Positions 38,485 to 48,931 of a stretch of DNA of 64,000 nt are shown here, piece by piece (position 1 is the stretch's first letter; each line of letters starts with the position of its first letter). The position numbers were made by a program, and so were the translations under genes. A model generated the notes under the pieces. It made no database searches. It saw only the letters and a list, made by a program, of their open reading frames with translations, and was not told where the DNA came from. Source of the DNA: Meandrina meandrites (Eukaryota > Cnidaria > Anthozoa > Scleractinia > Meandrinidae); the NCBI GenBank assembly GCA_963693305.1, contig OY855903.1:51049150-51113149 (forward strand), in the 5' to 3' direction.

Positions 38485-41029
38485 GGTATTACTGAAATAA
38501 TTTGCTGCATTTTGAGCAGAATTATAAAGGTATGATGAAGTTGTATATCTGAGCTTAATTATCACTACTTTTCTGTAATCAGCCAGTGTAGCTGTGGGCC
38601 TGTGAATGCCCATATGAAGTAATTAGTGACAAGGCTATAAAGGGCTAATCAATTTGTGTGCACGCAATTAAGTGTCTATGTGACTAGACATGCATGGCAG
38701 ATAAGAAGCCTATCTCCTTTTTTACCCCTGCATATAGTAGAAGCACTAATTGTTTGTGTTTACTCAGTAGCTAGTAGCAGTATGTAGCTAGCCACAACAG
38801 AACGTGAAAGATCAATGTAAAATTGATTGGCAGATCACAGCAATGTAATGTTTATTGTGATAATGGATGTTGAAAACAGTGGGATTTGTGATTTCACTAA
38901 AAAGTATTATGGAAAAATAATGGTAGTTCACAACTACAGACTAAATCCCAGTTCATGACAAACAGCCAATAATTTGCCATTTTATATTGATGGGAAAAAC
39001 AAGTCCATTCACAAAACCTTTAACACCCTCTTGTACATTTAGCAGATGGCTGGGAGTTGTGGCAGACGTCAGCCGGCTCCCTTTGGAAATACTAGCTTGA
39101 CCATATATGGCAGCCGTCTCTGAATTGTAAGCAGATGACAGTGCTTATATGCAGCACTAGTGTGTTTGATTCTGAGCAGAAGGCAGCTAGCAAAGAGATG
39201 GTTCTGATAATGCTGGGTAATCTATCACCATAAAATTCACAAAATGCCTAACAACATCATTCAGCATTTTATATGTAAAATCACATGATATGCAATATTA
39301 CGTATCCATTGTTTACAATATTGAATAATTGCATCTTAATTGAAAAACTTATTCATCATTATCATTCACATGGATATCAGGATGTGAATCATCAAGCAAC
39401 ATAATAAGTGAAAGAAGCCTTTTAAATTTATAAAATATAAATTTACTTTAATGTTGAATTTAAAAGTAATTGCTCGGGAGTACTATGTATTTTGTGAATT
39501 TTTTTGGAATGATGTTGAGAGAATTTACCAGACAGCATGAACCATTGGTACTGTTTTGCCAGCTCTGTCATTTGAAGTTGACGTTGAGCAGATGGCCATG
39601 AATAGACTTGCAACTGATGCCAGCTCTGTGGTACACTGAGCAGATGGCTAAACCTGTGGCAGATGCCAGCTCCCTTGGAAGATGGTGTAAATGGGGTTTA
39701 ACTGTGTAGCATCTATCAAAGTATTCTCTCTATTATAACCACATAAATGTCAAACTATAAAATCACTTTAAGCATATAAAAGAAAGTTGACTTTTAAGTG
39801 TAAACAGTTCATTAAAGGCCTCAGTTTGAAGAGTTTCAAGGATTAATAACATTTTTTCTATATATATAAATATAAATTTCAAATTTTGTGCTGGCCTGAA
39901 CTAGCTCTTGTTGAGACCCTTTTACAGTCCTGACAAGTCTTGCCCTATGCTCTGCCTCATGTTCTGGTTTCTACTCAACTGCCAGATTTCATTTCAAATA
40001 ATAATTTTTTAAAAAGGATTATTATCACTAATTTCACCATGTAGCTGTTTAAAAATTTAAAATGGCACAAATTTACTTACTTAATTCCTTTGTGCTGTTT
40101 ACTGACTTAATCCATTTGTTCTAACAGTTTACTGACTATAATAATGACAACATTTTGATAGCTGTTTAATGACAAGAGATGTACCCCATTTTCACCTTGG
40201 AGCAGATGGCAGCCACCAGTACATTGCTATGCAGATGCCCGCTCTGTGATCTGAGGAGGTGATTGTATGAATAATGGCTCTGAAATGCTGGGTAACCATA
40301 GAATTCGGAAAAAGGTAACTTTTTATGCATTACTGGTTGATTGGGCTTCACTTTCTTTAAGAGCAATATTTCTGAACAGCAAAATAACAGTTGTATAATC
40401 ATGAATAATTATACAGCTATAATCAGGGCTCAAGATTAACATTTTTGCCACCTAGCCTGGTTGCCAGTGGCCTGCAGCTTTGATTCTTCAAGCCGAAACC
40501 AATTTTCCACTGGAAAGAAATTTCAAGCACAGTTTTGCTTTTTCTCTTTCTTTTTTTACCAAGCCCACCGAGAAAAATGCAGATGATGAATCCAAGAATG
40601 TTGGTTTGTTTTTCTTTACAAACAGTAGAACATCACGTTATCTTGACACGCAAATTTTGTGAATTACTAATCCCGTGGTCTTCTTGAATGGTTGATGGCT
40701 ACAAGCATTTTTTCAGAATTTTATGGAATGACACAGGTCAGCATTTACCAGACAGCATGAGCCATTGGTATTATTCAGTGACCTTGCGCTGGTGTGGTCA
40801 TGCATAATAAATTTAAGGAGCACTATCTTGTAATATAAGCCTTGGTGGCAATGTTGTAATTAGTGTGGGTGGCTTAGGGCCTTTATGTCCACGCAAAACA
40901 AATAGAAGGGTTATTACATACACAAGGCAACTTAGTTTGTTTCTCTTTGCCCGGCAACAATGAGTGAAGATGGTGCCTTCATGAAACCCCCGCCTCTAGA
41001 GCGGATAATACCCGGCAAGGTCTGGGACC
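38485..41029. other. Helitron 3' flank, AT-rich, with dispersed GAGCAGATGGC-type repeats
   Basis: No gene is seen. Variants of GAGCAGATGGC and CAGATGCCAGCTCTGTG recur near 39042, 39173, 39586, 39636 and 40200, usually as an outward and inward pair 30-60 bp apart. A CAGGGCTCAAGATTAAC stretch at 40428 resembles the end of another hAT-like repeat. The Helitron terminus may lie here but was not identified. Confidence 0.5.
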
Positions 41030-41037
41030 CGGAGGGG

Positions 41038-41712
41038 AGGTGCTCGGGATTTCAAGTGACGTGAATCATAGAAGGACTTTTTGGGGTTTTTAATTTTTGA
41101 TTCCAGGATCTTTGAGGGTAGGAAAATTAATAAATGAGCAGCAGTGTTTTATCAAGTTTAAACACGAGGCACAGCGAATTTATTGAACGCCTTCAAAATC
41201 TTCTGATGTAGACCAACTCATTCCTGCACTAATGTTTAGATTTGGGGTTATTTTGTCCTAGAAAGTTGGACGTGACGTTTTGCCGTGTCTATACCACATG
41301 TAAAGACACTCATTAAACATTAATTTCTTTTGTATTCTCTTTATGAATTATTAATGAGTTTTTGAATGTGTGTTACTGACCTTGGCTGTGCAGTTCTGTG
41401 AAAAGAGCACAATCAAAAGAAGTGTTCTTGGTTAACTCTAGTGTGAAAATGCAACCAGTTGAAGGAAAGATAAAAATCAGATGGTATGATGAATAAGCAA
41501 ACACACATACATTCAATTCCCAATTTTTTTAATGTATAAAATTTTAAGGGTTGGAAATAATTCGGTATGGGATTTATTTGGAGTTAATTTTCAGTCCAGG
41601 GATTCCATTGGGTTTTGTTGGAAGCCCTAGGGACTTTTTTAGGTCTTGATTTTTACTCCCACTGATTCGATCATCTCCGTCACTTGAAATCCTGAGTACC
41701 TCCCCCCCTGGG
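41038..41712. mobile_element. Non-autonomous TIR element with 8-bp target duplication
   Basis: The left end CCCGGAGGGGAGGTGCTCGG matches the right end reversed (CCCAGGGGGGGAGGTACTC). Both continue into GGATTTCAAGTGACG. GTCTGGGA flanks it (41030-41037 and 41713-41720). An 8-bp duplication fits hAT elements. It encodes nothing recognisable. Confidence 0.8.
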
Positions 41713-41720
41713 GTCTGGGA

Positions 41721-42433
41721 GGAGATCTTTAATATGCCGGGGGGGGACTGGGATACCCACTTTTTACAAGAACATTTTTTGTGAACGATATTGCACAGCA
41801 TTAGCATCATGTGACATGCCATCCTTATTTGTAACATCATCCACACTTCCTTATCATCTTCAATGCATTGAATAATATTAAAAATATTGATACTGATTCC
41901 AATAATCAATTAACAACACTTTATATGTGATCATTTTCTTTTTTAGGGTTAACACCAGCTGTAGAGTTGGCACAGAGAGTCACAGACTCAAAGACAGATA
42001 AATGGACAAGGAGATTAGTAGTTTATTTCTTCATTAAACATTTAACTACACAAGACTTGATAAGATCTTTGCATTATGCTTAGCCTGTTCCTGGAAAGGC
42101 TACATTATGCTGGGAGTGGTAATGGAGTTGTACATCACCATGTAACAATTTGGATTGGTGCTGTTGACTAATTAATATATAGTTCATAGAGTTGAAACAG
42201 GTGGTACAGTTAAGTGAAGAAATTCTTAATTCAAGGTCATTTGCCTAAGGGTTAACATGAGTTGATGTTTAAAATTGTGATTGCAAGTGATACCCGCCCT
42301 GGATTCCTGCCTTGGTCCAGCAAGAAAAAGTTCTCTTTTTGCCCATATTATAATAAATCCTTTATTGAAACTTGTTGGTCAAAATAGCTGGATATTGGCT
42401 TCGTTCTCTGGGGATCGAGACTAACTTTTTAGG
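41721..42433. other. Noncoding stretch left of the Tc1 element
   Basis: No gene is seen. The last part (GGGGATCGAGACTAACTTTT before 42434) continues on the far side of the Tc1 element at 48932 (CTACATGTAGCCTAATGGCT and CTAGCC repeats). The Tc1 element therefore landed near the end of an older hAT-like repeat. Confidence 0.5.
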
Positions 42434-42435
42434 TA

Positions 42436-42464
42436 CAGTACCGCTCAAAAGTAAGTTACCACCC
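42436..42464 (+). repeat. Tc1 element left TIR
   Basis: 29 bp that match the reverse complement of 48901-48929 without a difference. The CAGT...CAAAAGT layout is typical of Tc1-like ends. Confidence 0.92.
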
Positions 42465-42559
42465 TCTCGCGAGACGAGATTCTCGTCTCGAGAGACGAGA
42501 GTCTCGTCTCGAGAGACGAGAGTCTCGTCTCGAGAGACGAGACTCTCGTCTCGAGAGAG
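42465..42559. repeat. Palindromic GAGACGAG array beside left TIR
   Basis: Alternating CTCGTCTCGAGAGACGAGAG blocks form about four nested palindromes, each about 21-23 bp. The same motif family abuts the right TIR (48817-48900). It may be a set of transposase-binding sites or a cruciform. Confidence 0.88.
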
Positions 42560-43695
42560 TGTTAAAAAACTGTAAGTACACGGCACGAACTTCTCGCGAG
42601 ACTTCAATTGCCTTTTGTTAACTAGGCAATAAGCGAACGAGCGCCGGTCAAGCAAAGATTGCTGTGTTCACGTTAAAAATTGGCCCGACGCTGCTTTCGC
42701 CTTTCACGTCTTAGCTAATCTCTTCCTCAAATGTCGGTTGTAAAAAGAAATCTTACATTGTATTCGTGAAAATTTTGCAAAGTTTTATGCCTACATTAAA
42801 ATCAAAATCCTTTCGTTCGCGGCTTTCCAATTCATGTTTCTATCACTCGCTTTATACACTGCACAATGCCTATCGATCTCAGCAAGCTTCGTTGTCGACT
42901 AAAACCGCGTGCTGTGAAAACAAACATCCACAGATTTACTGATTTAAAGTTTTTATATTTGAAATCTTAGTTCGATCATTTATGGATTTCAGATTGTTGA
43001 TAGTTTCTATAACCGGAGCAGATTCTTCGCGTCGACGATCAAGCGAACACACAGTTGTTGCTAAGCGCGTTCGATGCTCTCAAGGCGTTTTGATTTAACG
43101 ATCGCTCATCAGATCTTGTTTACTAGTTGCAGAGTAAGTTCAACACCAGTTAATCAAACATAAACACAACATATGAGTGTCTTTCCACTGGGCAAAGGTT
43201 TGAAACCAGTTTATATTTCGCTGAGCGAAAACCACGAAGCAACGATTCTATACGCATTGTTTATTCACTTGTTCGGCGTTGCTAAGCACGTGCGAAACTT
43301 CGCATGCAAGAGTGAATTTGGCAGAGCCGTTTCAGGCACAACGCAACTACATGTAACAAATCTAAGGGGTATTATAAATCTTTGGTAATTAAAGGAATAT
43401 TTAAAGACAGGTTACTTCAACTTATATTTCAAATTCTGCGATTGCTCTCACGGTGTTTGGATACATCTATTGTTTTCTAGTGAATACCTTTCTAGTTGCT
43501 TAGCGCGTGCAACACCGGTTAATTTGGCTTAGACTCAATAAATCTGCTTTTCGCTTACATCTTAAAGCATTGGGAGGTTGATTTAAAACAGCTCTTCTTT
43601 AGGGACTAGAGATAGTTTTTATTGTTGGTCATAACTTTTGACAATGTGGTGGCTCCTAAAGGAGCCGTTGTGGTTCTGAAAGAACCGTTGGTGTT
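42560..43695. other. Left internal region of the Tc1 element
   Basis: No gene is recognised in about 1.1 kb between the palindromic array and the transposase stop. A short 71-codon frame at 43173-43388 shows no family features. Confidence 0.5.
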
Positions 43696-44715
43696 TTAAT
43701 GCCCAGAGGCACTGCCTTCTCGTTCGATAACTATCGGCACAACCTTCTGAAGGTGGTTGATGTATGCCTGGCACTTCTCCGCCGTCATCCGTTCCCTCCA
43801 GAACCGCCTAATGCCGTCAAGCAGCTCGTCTTTGGTCATGGGCTTCACAATTGTGCGAAGGAAGTTCTTCAGTTCATGCCACAGCATCTCGATTGGGTTT
43901 AGGTCTGGGCTCTCCGCGGGGGTCTCGAACCACTGTATGCCATTGGTCTCGATAAAGGCTTTCGCCAACCTGCTGGTGTGCTTCGGGTCATTATCCTGCT
44001 GGAATCTGTGACCATCGGGAAAGTTTGTGTGGATGAATGGAAGCAGGGTTCTCTCTAGGATTTCTTCGACGTAAAATTTGGCATCCATATTGCCAACGAA
44101 CATGAGGACTCTAGTCGCACCACGCTTGGAAATCCCGGCCCAGATGTGGACTTTGTAAGGATGCTTGGGGCGACCCTTCAGTTTCGGAGGCTCCCACCTG
44201 CGACGGAAACAAATCCTCGCGTGCTTTTCCATGTGAACGGAACACTCGTCGGTGAATATGACGTTGTCGAACGTCTCTCCGTCCTCCTCGCACTTCAAAC
44301 AAAACGCCAAGCGTTTTGCGCGGTTTGCCTCTTTAATGAGCTGGCAGTACTTGGTTCCGGTCTGCACCCAGCCAAGTTTTTTACGAAGGCGCTTCACTTT
44401 GCTTTCCGAAAAGTCGATTCCGAACTCTTCGAAGATTTTTCTGCGGAGGTTGGGCGCGGTCAGCTCGTCGTTCCTCTCCATCTGGGCGTCAATGAAGTTC
44501 ATAATCGGCAGTGTCACCTCTTCAGCAGGTCGGCCAGGCAGCGGGGTATTTTCAAACGATTGCCTCTCGTGAAAACGTCTCAAGAAACGTCTTACACTAA
44601 GGCGACTGATTTTACAATCGTCTTCTGCAAGTGTTCTAACTATTTCACTGATGTTTTTGTTTCTTTCACGAAGCCTCACAATTTTTGCTTTCTGCTCGTG
44701 CGTTAAACGACCCAT
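43696..44715 (-). CDS. Tc1/mariner transposase (DD34E)
   Basis: 339 residues from the ATG at 44715 (MGRLTHEQKAKIV); an upstream in-frame ATG at 44793 is less likely, since the helix-turn-helix usually starts near the N-terminus. It cuts and pastes the element at TA sites. The paired HTH region (about 1-110) is followed by a GRP-type linker. The catalytic core has VIFTDECSVH (D156), FQQDNDPKHTS (D241) and SPDLNPIEMLWHELK (E276), with 34 residues between the last two. All three acids are present and the frame is intact. It shares a 266-bp divergent upstream region with the BEN-domain gene. Confidence 0.93.
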   Translation of the reverse strand: MGRLTHEQKAKIVRLRERNKNISEIVRTLAEDDCKISRLSVRRFLRRFHERQSFENTPLPGRPAEEVTLPIMNFIDAQMERNDELTAPNLRRKIFEEFGIDFSESKVKRLRKKLGWVQTGTKYCQLIKEANRAKRLAFCLKCEEDGETFDNVIFTDECSVHMEKHARICFRRRWEPPKLKGRPKHPYKVHIWAGISKRGATRVLMFVGNMDAKFYVEEILERTLLPFIHTNFPDGHRFQQDNDPKHTSRLAKAFIETNGIQWFETPAESPDLNPIEMLWHELKNFLRTIVKPMTKDELLDGIRRFWRERMTAEKCQAYINHLQKVVPIVIEREGSASGH

Positions 44716-44981
44716 GGTAGTCAAATGATCGTAAAATCTCAAACAAACTCCAACAGAAACAAATTTGAGACAATTAGGATCACTTGCAGCCAATGAGTGA
44801 ACATAGATGTTAAGTAATTATATTCAATAAAAAATTAGCATTTTACGCAACCAATCGATAACACGTATTTTCGATCCGATTTAAACAATAGCAACCCAAC
44901 CTTGCACTATAAAGGTCACCTCAACCGTACACTAGATCACAGTTAGTCAGACTTACACTTGACACATCAGTTAAAATCAAA
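44716..44981. promoter_or_regulatory. Divergent promoter region, TATA box at 44908
   Basis: It lies between the ATGs of the transposase (minus) and BEN gene (plus). TATAAAG at 44908-44914 is 68 bp upstream of the BEN gene ATG, a good spacing for a short leader. No clear TATA box was seen for the transposase. Confidence 0.5.
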
Positions 44982-45171
44982 ATGGCCGCACGCAAGTTAT
45001 GCCGTGAAACTCAAATCCCTTCAATGGCACTTTTCTTCTTCTTTGCCGAGGAGACAACAGGCATCGCGCCATCTCGTCGAATCATTGAGAAAAACAACAT
45101 TGCTGTTGGAAATGAAGTCACCGTCAACTGGGAAGGGAAACTAGTACCGGCTAAAATTCTAGCCCTAAGTG
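44982..45171 (+). CDS. BEN-domain protein of the Tc1 element, exon 1
   Basis: ATG at 44982 in AAAATGG context; the exon ends at a GTG|GTAAGT donor in phase 1. The 63 residues include RRIIEKNNIAVGNEVTVNWE and KLVPAKILALSG, a small beta-rich module resembling the chromatin-reader-like N-termini of some BEN proteins (weak). Five exons (44982-45171, 45271-45398, 45750-45839, 46110-46187, 46411-47241) total 1317 nt, or 438 codons plus stop, with frame kept throughout. Confidence 0.75.
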
Positions 45172-45270
45172 GTAAGTACTATGTCGTTAAGTGGAAGCTT
45201 TTCTGTGGCTCAATTAACTTAATCAGTTTTTATTGATTCTTACCTTTTGCTTGTTCTTGTTTAATTGCAG

Positions 45271-45398
45271 ACAACTCCAAACAGTTGAGTGATAAAGAGA
45301 ACGCCTGGTTGGCCGAAAACTACCCACAGCAACTGAATCGAGAACAAGAAGACGACGAAGACGAAGACCAAGAACCAGTGAAGAAAAAGCCTCGTTCC
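45271..45398 (+). CDS. BEN-domain protein, exon 2 (acidic)
   Basis: TTTAATTGCAG acceptor and TTCC|GTAAGT donor, entering in phase 1 and leaving in phase 0. The sequence includes KENAWLAENYPQQLNR followed by a Glu/Asp run and KKKPR. The short acidic-then-basic stretch suggests a disordered linker with a nuclear localisation signal. Confidence 0.7.
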
Positions 45399-45749
45399 GT
45401 AAGTACAGACTTGTTGTTTCAAAGTCAATTAAGAATCTAGCACGCGCTCGAATCCTTCCATGTGTTGTTACATCACTGTGAAGAATTGTTTTTCACGCGT
45501 TAAGTCAATTAGCACTCAAGCACGCGCTCGAATCTATCTTTCAATGCGAGTTGAAGGCTCTGTCGCGCTTAGTCATTGTAAGTTATATAGTTTGGAATCA
45601 GGAGTTGAGTTAACACAGCACGCGCTATGCCACGCTTAAGTAAAATTATCGCAAGTGATATAAAATTGGATCAGGAGTTAGTTATCGTAAGTTAAATAAT
45701 TTTGGATCATGAATTACGCTTAGATTGCTATCATTTTTCTTGGTTTTAG

Positions 45750-45839
45750 AATACAACAAACAAAAAGCAGAAAGAAGTAAAGAAAACGAAAGAGAAGAAG
45801 GAAAAGAAGCCGAAAAAAACGAAAGAGGACAAGAAAAAG
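45750..45839 (+). CDS. BEN-domain protein, exon 3 (Lys-rich)
   Basis: TGGTTTTAG acceptor and AAAAAG|GTAACT donor, phase 0 to 0, 30 codons. Almost all residues are Lys, Glu or Thr (KKTKEKKEKKPKKTKEDKKK), a likely nuclear localisation or nucleic-acid contact. Confidence 0.65.
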
Positions 45840-46109
45840 GTAACTGTATGATCTATTTGTTTACGGTTAATCGAGCCTGTCAACAAGTATCCCGAATTAA
45901 AATAGTTGTTTACAAAACGAGGTCGACCGCTTTTCGCTTTGTTTAAACAATTCTTTGAAACGAAGGCGGCCCGCTTTTAATTAGTGCACTATTGTTCCTT
46001 TAGTTCTCACACATTGTTTGAATGAGTGTTGAGGGTTTGACATCGGAGTTATGTTTAGGTAGCTGGAAAATTGCTCATTAACTTTTGTGTTGTATTTTGG
46101 TATTTAAAG

Positions 46110-46187
46110 GAATGTCGCGTGGTCATGTCCGCCGAACCGCCTTCTCCTGTTGTCGTTGAATCAGATGAGGAGGATGAAGGAGAGGAG
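46110..46187 (+). CDS. BEN-domain protein, exon 4
   Basis: TATTTAAAG acceptor and GAGGAG|GTAATA donor, phase 0 to 0, 26 codons. The sequence includes VMSAEPPSPVVVESDEEDEG, an acidic, Ser/Pro-containing linker. Confidence 0.65.
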
Positions 46188-46410
46188 GTAATATGTTGTT
46201 TTTACCACTTACGACGAACCTGTTATTCAGTGGTCATTTCATAAACAAATTTGTTCTATCGTCTGAGGGGGAAGTTAGCCACACATTTTCCGCATATTGA
46301 TTGAAAAGGGTCGACTGGGTAGTGTTTAAGGAAAAAATCTAGCTTATTATATTTTGATTGAAGCGTTTCTTTGATTAACTAATTAATCAATTTATGTCTA
46401 TTTTCCGTAG

Positions 46411-47241
46411 GATGACCAAGATTTGCGGACGTATTCTTCTCCGCCCGGGTCGCCACTTTCAAGCATCTCGCTCAGTTCCCTGGCCTCTGATGTTACCGAT
46501 CCTCCGCCTCCAGCCGCTTACCTGGACGAATTATTGGACGAGAACCTTGGCTGCCTGACGGGAGAGCAGAAGTTAGATCGGATTCTAGAGAATCAAAACG
46601 TTTTATTTAAGCTAGTGTCAGATTTATTAAGGGAGACAAGGGAAAGGAAATGTTGTTGTGATCGGGATAGGGTGCCTAAACCTAGTTTGGGGAGGGAAAA
46701 TTCACTCAATTCTGGTTCGGGTTTTTCAGACAATCTCGGGAGGGTTAGTGCTTTTTCATTTTCAAGTATGGGTGGGGATAGTGGCAGGGATGGGCTCAGT
46801 ACAATTGGTGTTGGGGATATTAGGGAATCCAGGGTTGGGCCAGTTAGCTCGGATTGGGATATTGGGGAAACCAGAGCTGGATCAGCTGACTCTAACAATT
46901 CAGGTTTGGGTGATGGGTTCGACATGGAGGATTTAACTGGGGAGGCAGGGGACGGGCTTTTGCGGGAGGCAGTTAAGATTAAAAGTAAGAGTTGTAGTGT
47001 AGGGAATTTTGCGGGTAAACTTTTGCAAGTCATTTTTCAACCCGGGGAGCTGGAGGGGCGTAATTGTTCAGGGACCAGGGGGAAAAGGTCATTAGACCAA
47101 GGGAAGCTGGATATAATTAAAAAATATGTTTTTAAACTATATCCGTGTGGGCAAGCACTGGAAGATGCGCAATGGCGCAGGTGCGTTATCGCCATAGACG
47201 AGGTTCTACGGAGGGGAAAGAAGGGTGCAAGGCAACAATAA
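46411..47241 (+). CDS. BEN-domain protein, exon 5 (BEN domain and stop)
   Basis: It follows a TTTTCCGTAG acceptor and encodes 276 residues. The first 180 are Ser/Gly/Asp-rich with a coiled segment (KLDRILENQNVLFKLVSDLL). The last 100 form a BEN-like domain: SVGNFAGKLLQVIFQPGELEG, RNCSGTRGKRSLDQGKLDII, KYVFKLYPCG and WRRCVIAIDEVLRR. BEN domains bind DNA or chromatin proteins in animals and occur in some large DNA viruses. In this element it may bind the palindromic or 200-bp repeats, or affect chromatin at the insertion; both are inference. Confidence 0.78.
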   Translation, partial: DDQDLRTYSSPPGSPLSSISLSSLASDVTDPPPPAAYLDELLDENLGCLTGEQKLDRILENQNVLFKLVSDLLRETRERKCCCDRDRVPKPSLGRENSLNSGSGFSDNLGRVSAFSFSSMGGDSGRDGLSTIGVGDIRESRVGPVSSDWDIGETRAGSADSNNSGLGDGFDMEDLTGEAGDGLLREAVKIKSKSCSVGNFAGKLLQVIFQPGELEGRNCSGTRGKRSLDQGKLDIIKKYVFKLYPCGQALEDAQWRRCVIAIDEVLRRGKKGARQQ

Positions 47242-47649
47242 GTTTTTTAATTAGCAACAAAATTTGGTGGTTGCGGGGGGCGGTTCTTTAAGTAAAAATG
47301 TAGGTGTTTTAGGATTTTTGTAAGTTTGTAAATTTGTTTGTTGTCTAGGACGTTCACTAAGAGATTGCAATAAGATTTAACTGTAGGTGTAAAACGACTA
47401 AGGAAGGCACGAAAGATTTTTGTATACTCATTACTAATAGATAGCAGTACTATTAATTAAGTAATAAGTAGTTCATACACATATAAGTTCTTCATCGATA
47501 ACTTGTAACTAGAATAAAACAGATAATAAAAAAAATGTTAGACTTAATGAAGCAAGATTCGCTTGTTCGCGTGTGTAATGTAAGCTAATGTAATATGCAA
47601 CATTTTGTTTTCAGCGCATTGGCAAAAATACACGTATTAATTAACGTTG
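47242..47649. other. 3' flank of the BEN gene
   Basis: No gene is seen. AATAAA occurs at about 47514-47519 (TAGAATAAAACAG) and could serve as the polyadenylation signal. Confidence 0.5.
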
Positions 47650-48680
47650 TTGCTTTCAAAAGCATCTTGATTTTCGATTTTTTAGACTGCTTTCATTGAT
47701 GTTTTAGATTTGGGATGGTAGTAATAGGGTCAAGCGATGCTCTAACTTTGATTTGAAAGCTTTCAGATCTTATCGCTCGTGTATATTTATACACGACATG
47801 CAAATTCAATGCGCTGTCTGTGTGAGATAAAATGACCTGTGAAAAAGTTGCTCATTTACGCTAGCGCTTTCGCTGTGGTATAGATTTTGACTTTCTAAAA
47901 GATTACTCATTCACGATTTACATTTGTGATGCGACGCTACAACTTTCGATTCAAAAGCTTTCCGTGTTCGACCGCTCGTTTACACGACATGCAAATTCAA
48001 TGCGCTGTCTGTGTGAGATAAAAATAACCTGTGAAAAAGTTGCTCTTTTACGCTAGCGCTTTCGCTGTGGTATAGATTTTGACTTTCTAAAAGATTACTC
48101 ATTCACGATTTACATTTGTGACGAGAGGTGACGCGACGCTACAACTTTCGATTCAAAAGCTTTCCGTGTTCGACCGCTCGTTTACACGACATGCAAATTC
48201 ACTGCACTGTCTGTGTTAGATAAAAATAACCCGTGAAGATATTGTACTGTATTGCAACCGCTTTCGCTAGAATCTACAAATGCAGATATTCGAGTTTTGA
48301 GATTGCTTTCATTGATATTTTGCATTTGTGGTTGTAGTCATAAAGTGTAGCGACGCTACCAAAAGCTTTCCGACTTCGCTCGAAGTTTATAAACAAAATG
48401 CAAATTCAATGTGCTGTCTGTGTGAGATAAAAATAACCTGAGAAGATATTGCACGTTGCTGTCGCAAGCGCTTAAGCAAGTGTGTAGATCGATTTTTTAG
48501 ATCACTTTCATTCACGTTCTGTTTTTTGTCGACTGCAATGAAGTCTAGCGACGCTAAAACTTTCAAAAAAAAGCTTCCTCGAGATCGCTCGATCGATAAA
48601 CATTTCAAGCAAATAAATATGCAAATTCCATGCGCTCAGTCGCTGGTTTCCTTTAAGTTGGATAAGACATACCGATTATT
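47650..48680. repeat. Degenerate ~200-bp tandem array with ATGCAAAT octamers
   Basis: About five diverged units carry ATGCAAATTCAATGCGCTGT, GTGTGAGATAAAAATAACCT and TTTACGCTAGCGCTTTCGCT. ATGCAAAT starts at 47798, 47989, 48191, 48408 and 48619 (spacings 191, 202, 217, 211). Adjacent units around 47830-48190 are nearly identical; the outer ones are older. ATGCAAAT is the classic POU/octamer site. It occupies the subterminal region of the Tc1 element. Confidence 0.85.
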
Positions 48681-48816
48681 GCGAACAAACCAGCAATCTT
48701 TCTTACAAGGCAAGTTCTTTGAACTAGTCAAAACACAAAAGCACTCGCGAGAGTTCAACCGTTTTTCACGCAAGATAATCGCTCGTAATTTATTCCAAAA
48801 TTTTCGCTTCACTGAT

Positions 48817-48900
48817 TCTCTCGAGACGAGAGTCTCGTCTCTCGAGACGAGAGTCTCGTCTCGAGAGACGAGACTCTCGTCTCGAGAGAAACGAGACGAG
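48817..48900. repeat. Palindromic GAGACGAG array beside right TIR
   Basis: TCTCGAGACGAGAGTCTCGT and variants repeat three to four times and end against the TIR. It is the counterpart of 42465-42559 but with different unit order, so it is not simply part of the TIR. Confidence 0.88.
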
Positions 48901-48929
48901 GGGTGGTAACTTACTTTTGAGCGGTACTG
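48901..48929 (-). repeat. Tc1 element right TIR
   Basis: 29 bp, the reverse complement of 42436-42464, followed by TA. Confidence 0.92.
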
Positions 48930-48931
48930 TA

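Larger units (their letters stand above)
42436..48929. mobile_element. Tc1/mariner-type element, 6.5 kb, with transposase and BEN-domain gene
   Basis: The 29-bp TIRs begin CAGTACCGCTCAAAAGTAAG at the left and are mirrored at the right, flanked by TA at 42434-42435 and 48930-48931. Inside are a DD34E transposase (minus) and a divergent five-exon BEN-domain gene (plus). Palindromic GAGACGAG arrays abut both TIRs, and a 200-bp tandem array fills the right subterminal region. Tc1 elements are normally 1.3-2.5 kb with one gene, so this is unusually large. Intact frames and matching TIRs suggest it could still be mobile. Confidence 0.9.

Noticed and set aside
43696..44706. Plus-strand frames up to 186 codons opposite the transposase
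   Set aside because: Antisense shadows of a transposase with an intact DD34E core.
42465..48900. GAGACGAG arrays as a possible CRISPR
   Set aside because: No unique spacers, motifs are palindromic and directly abutting, and the context is a eukaryotic transposon.
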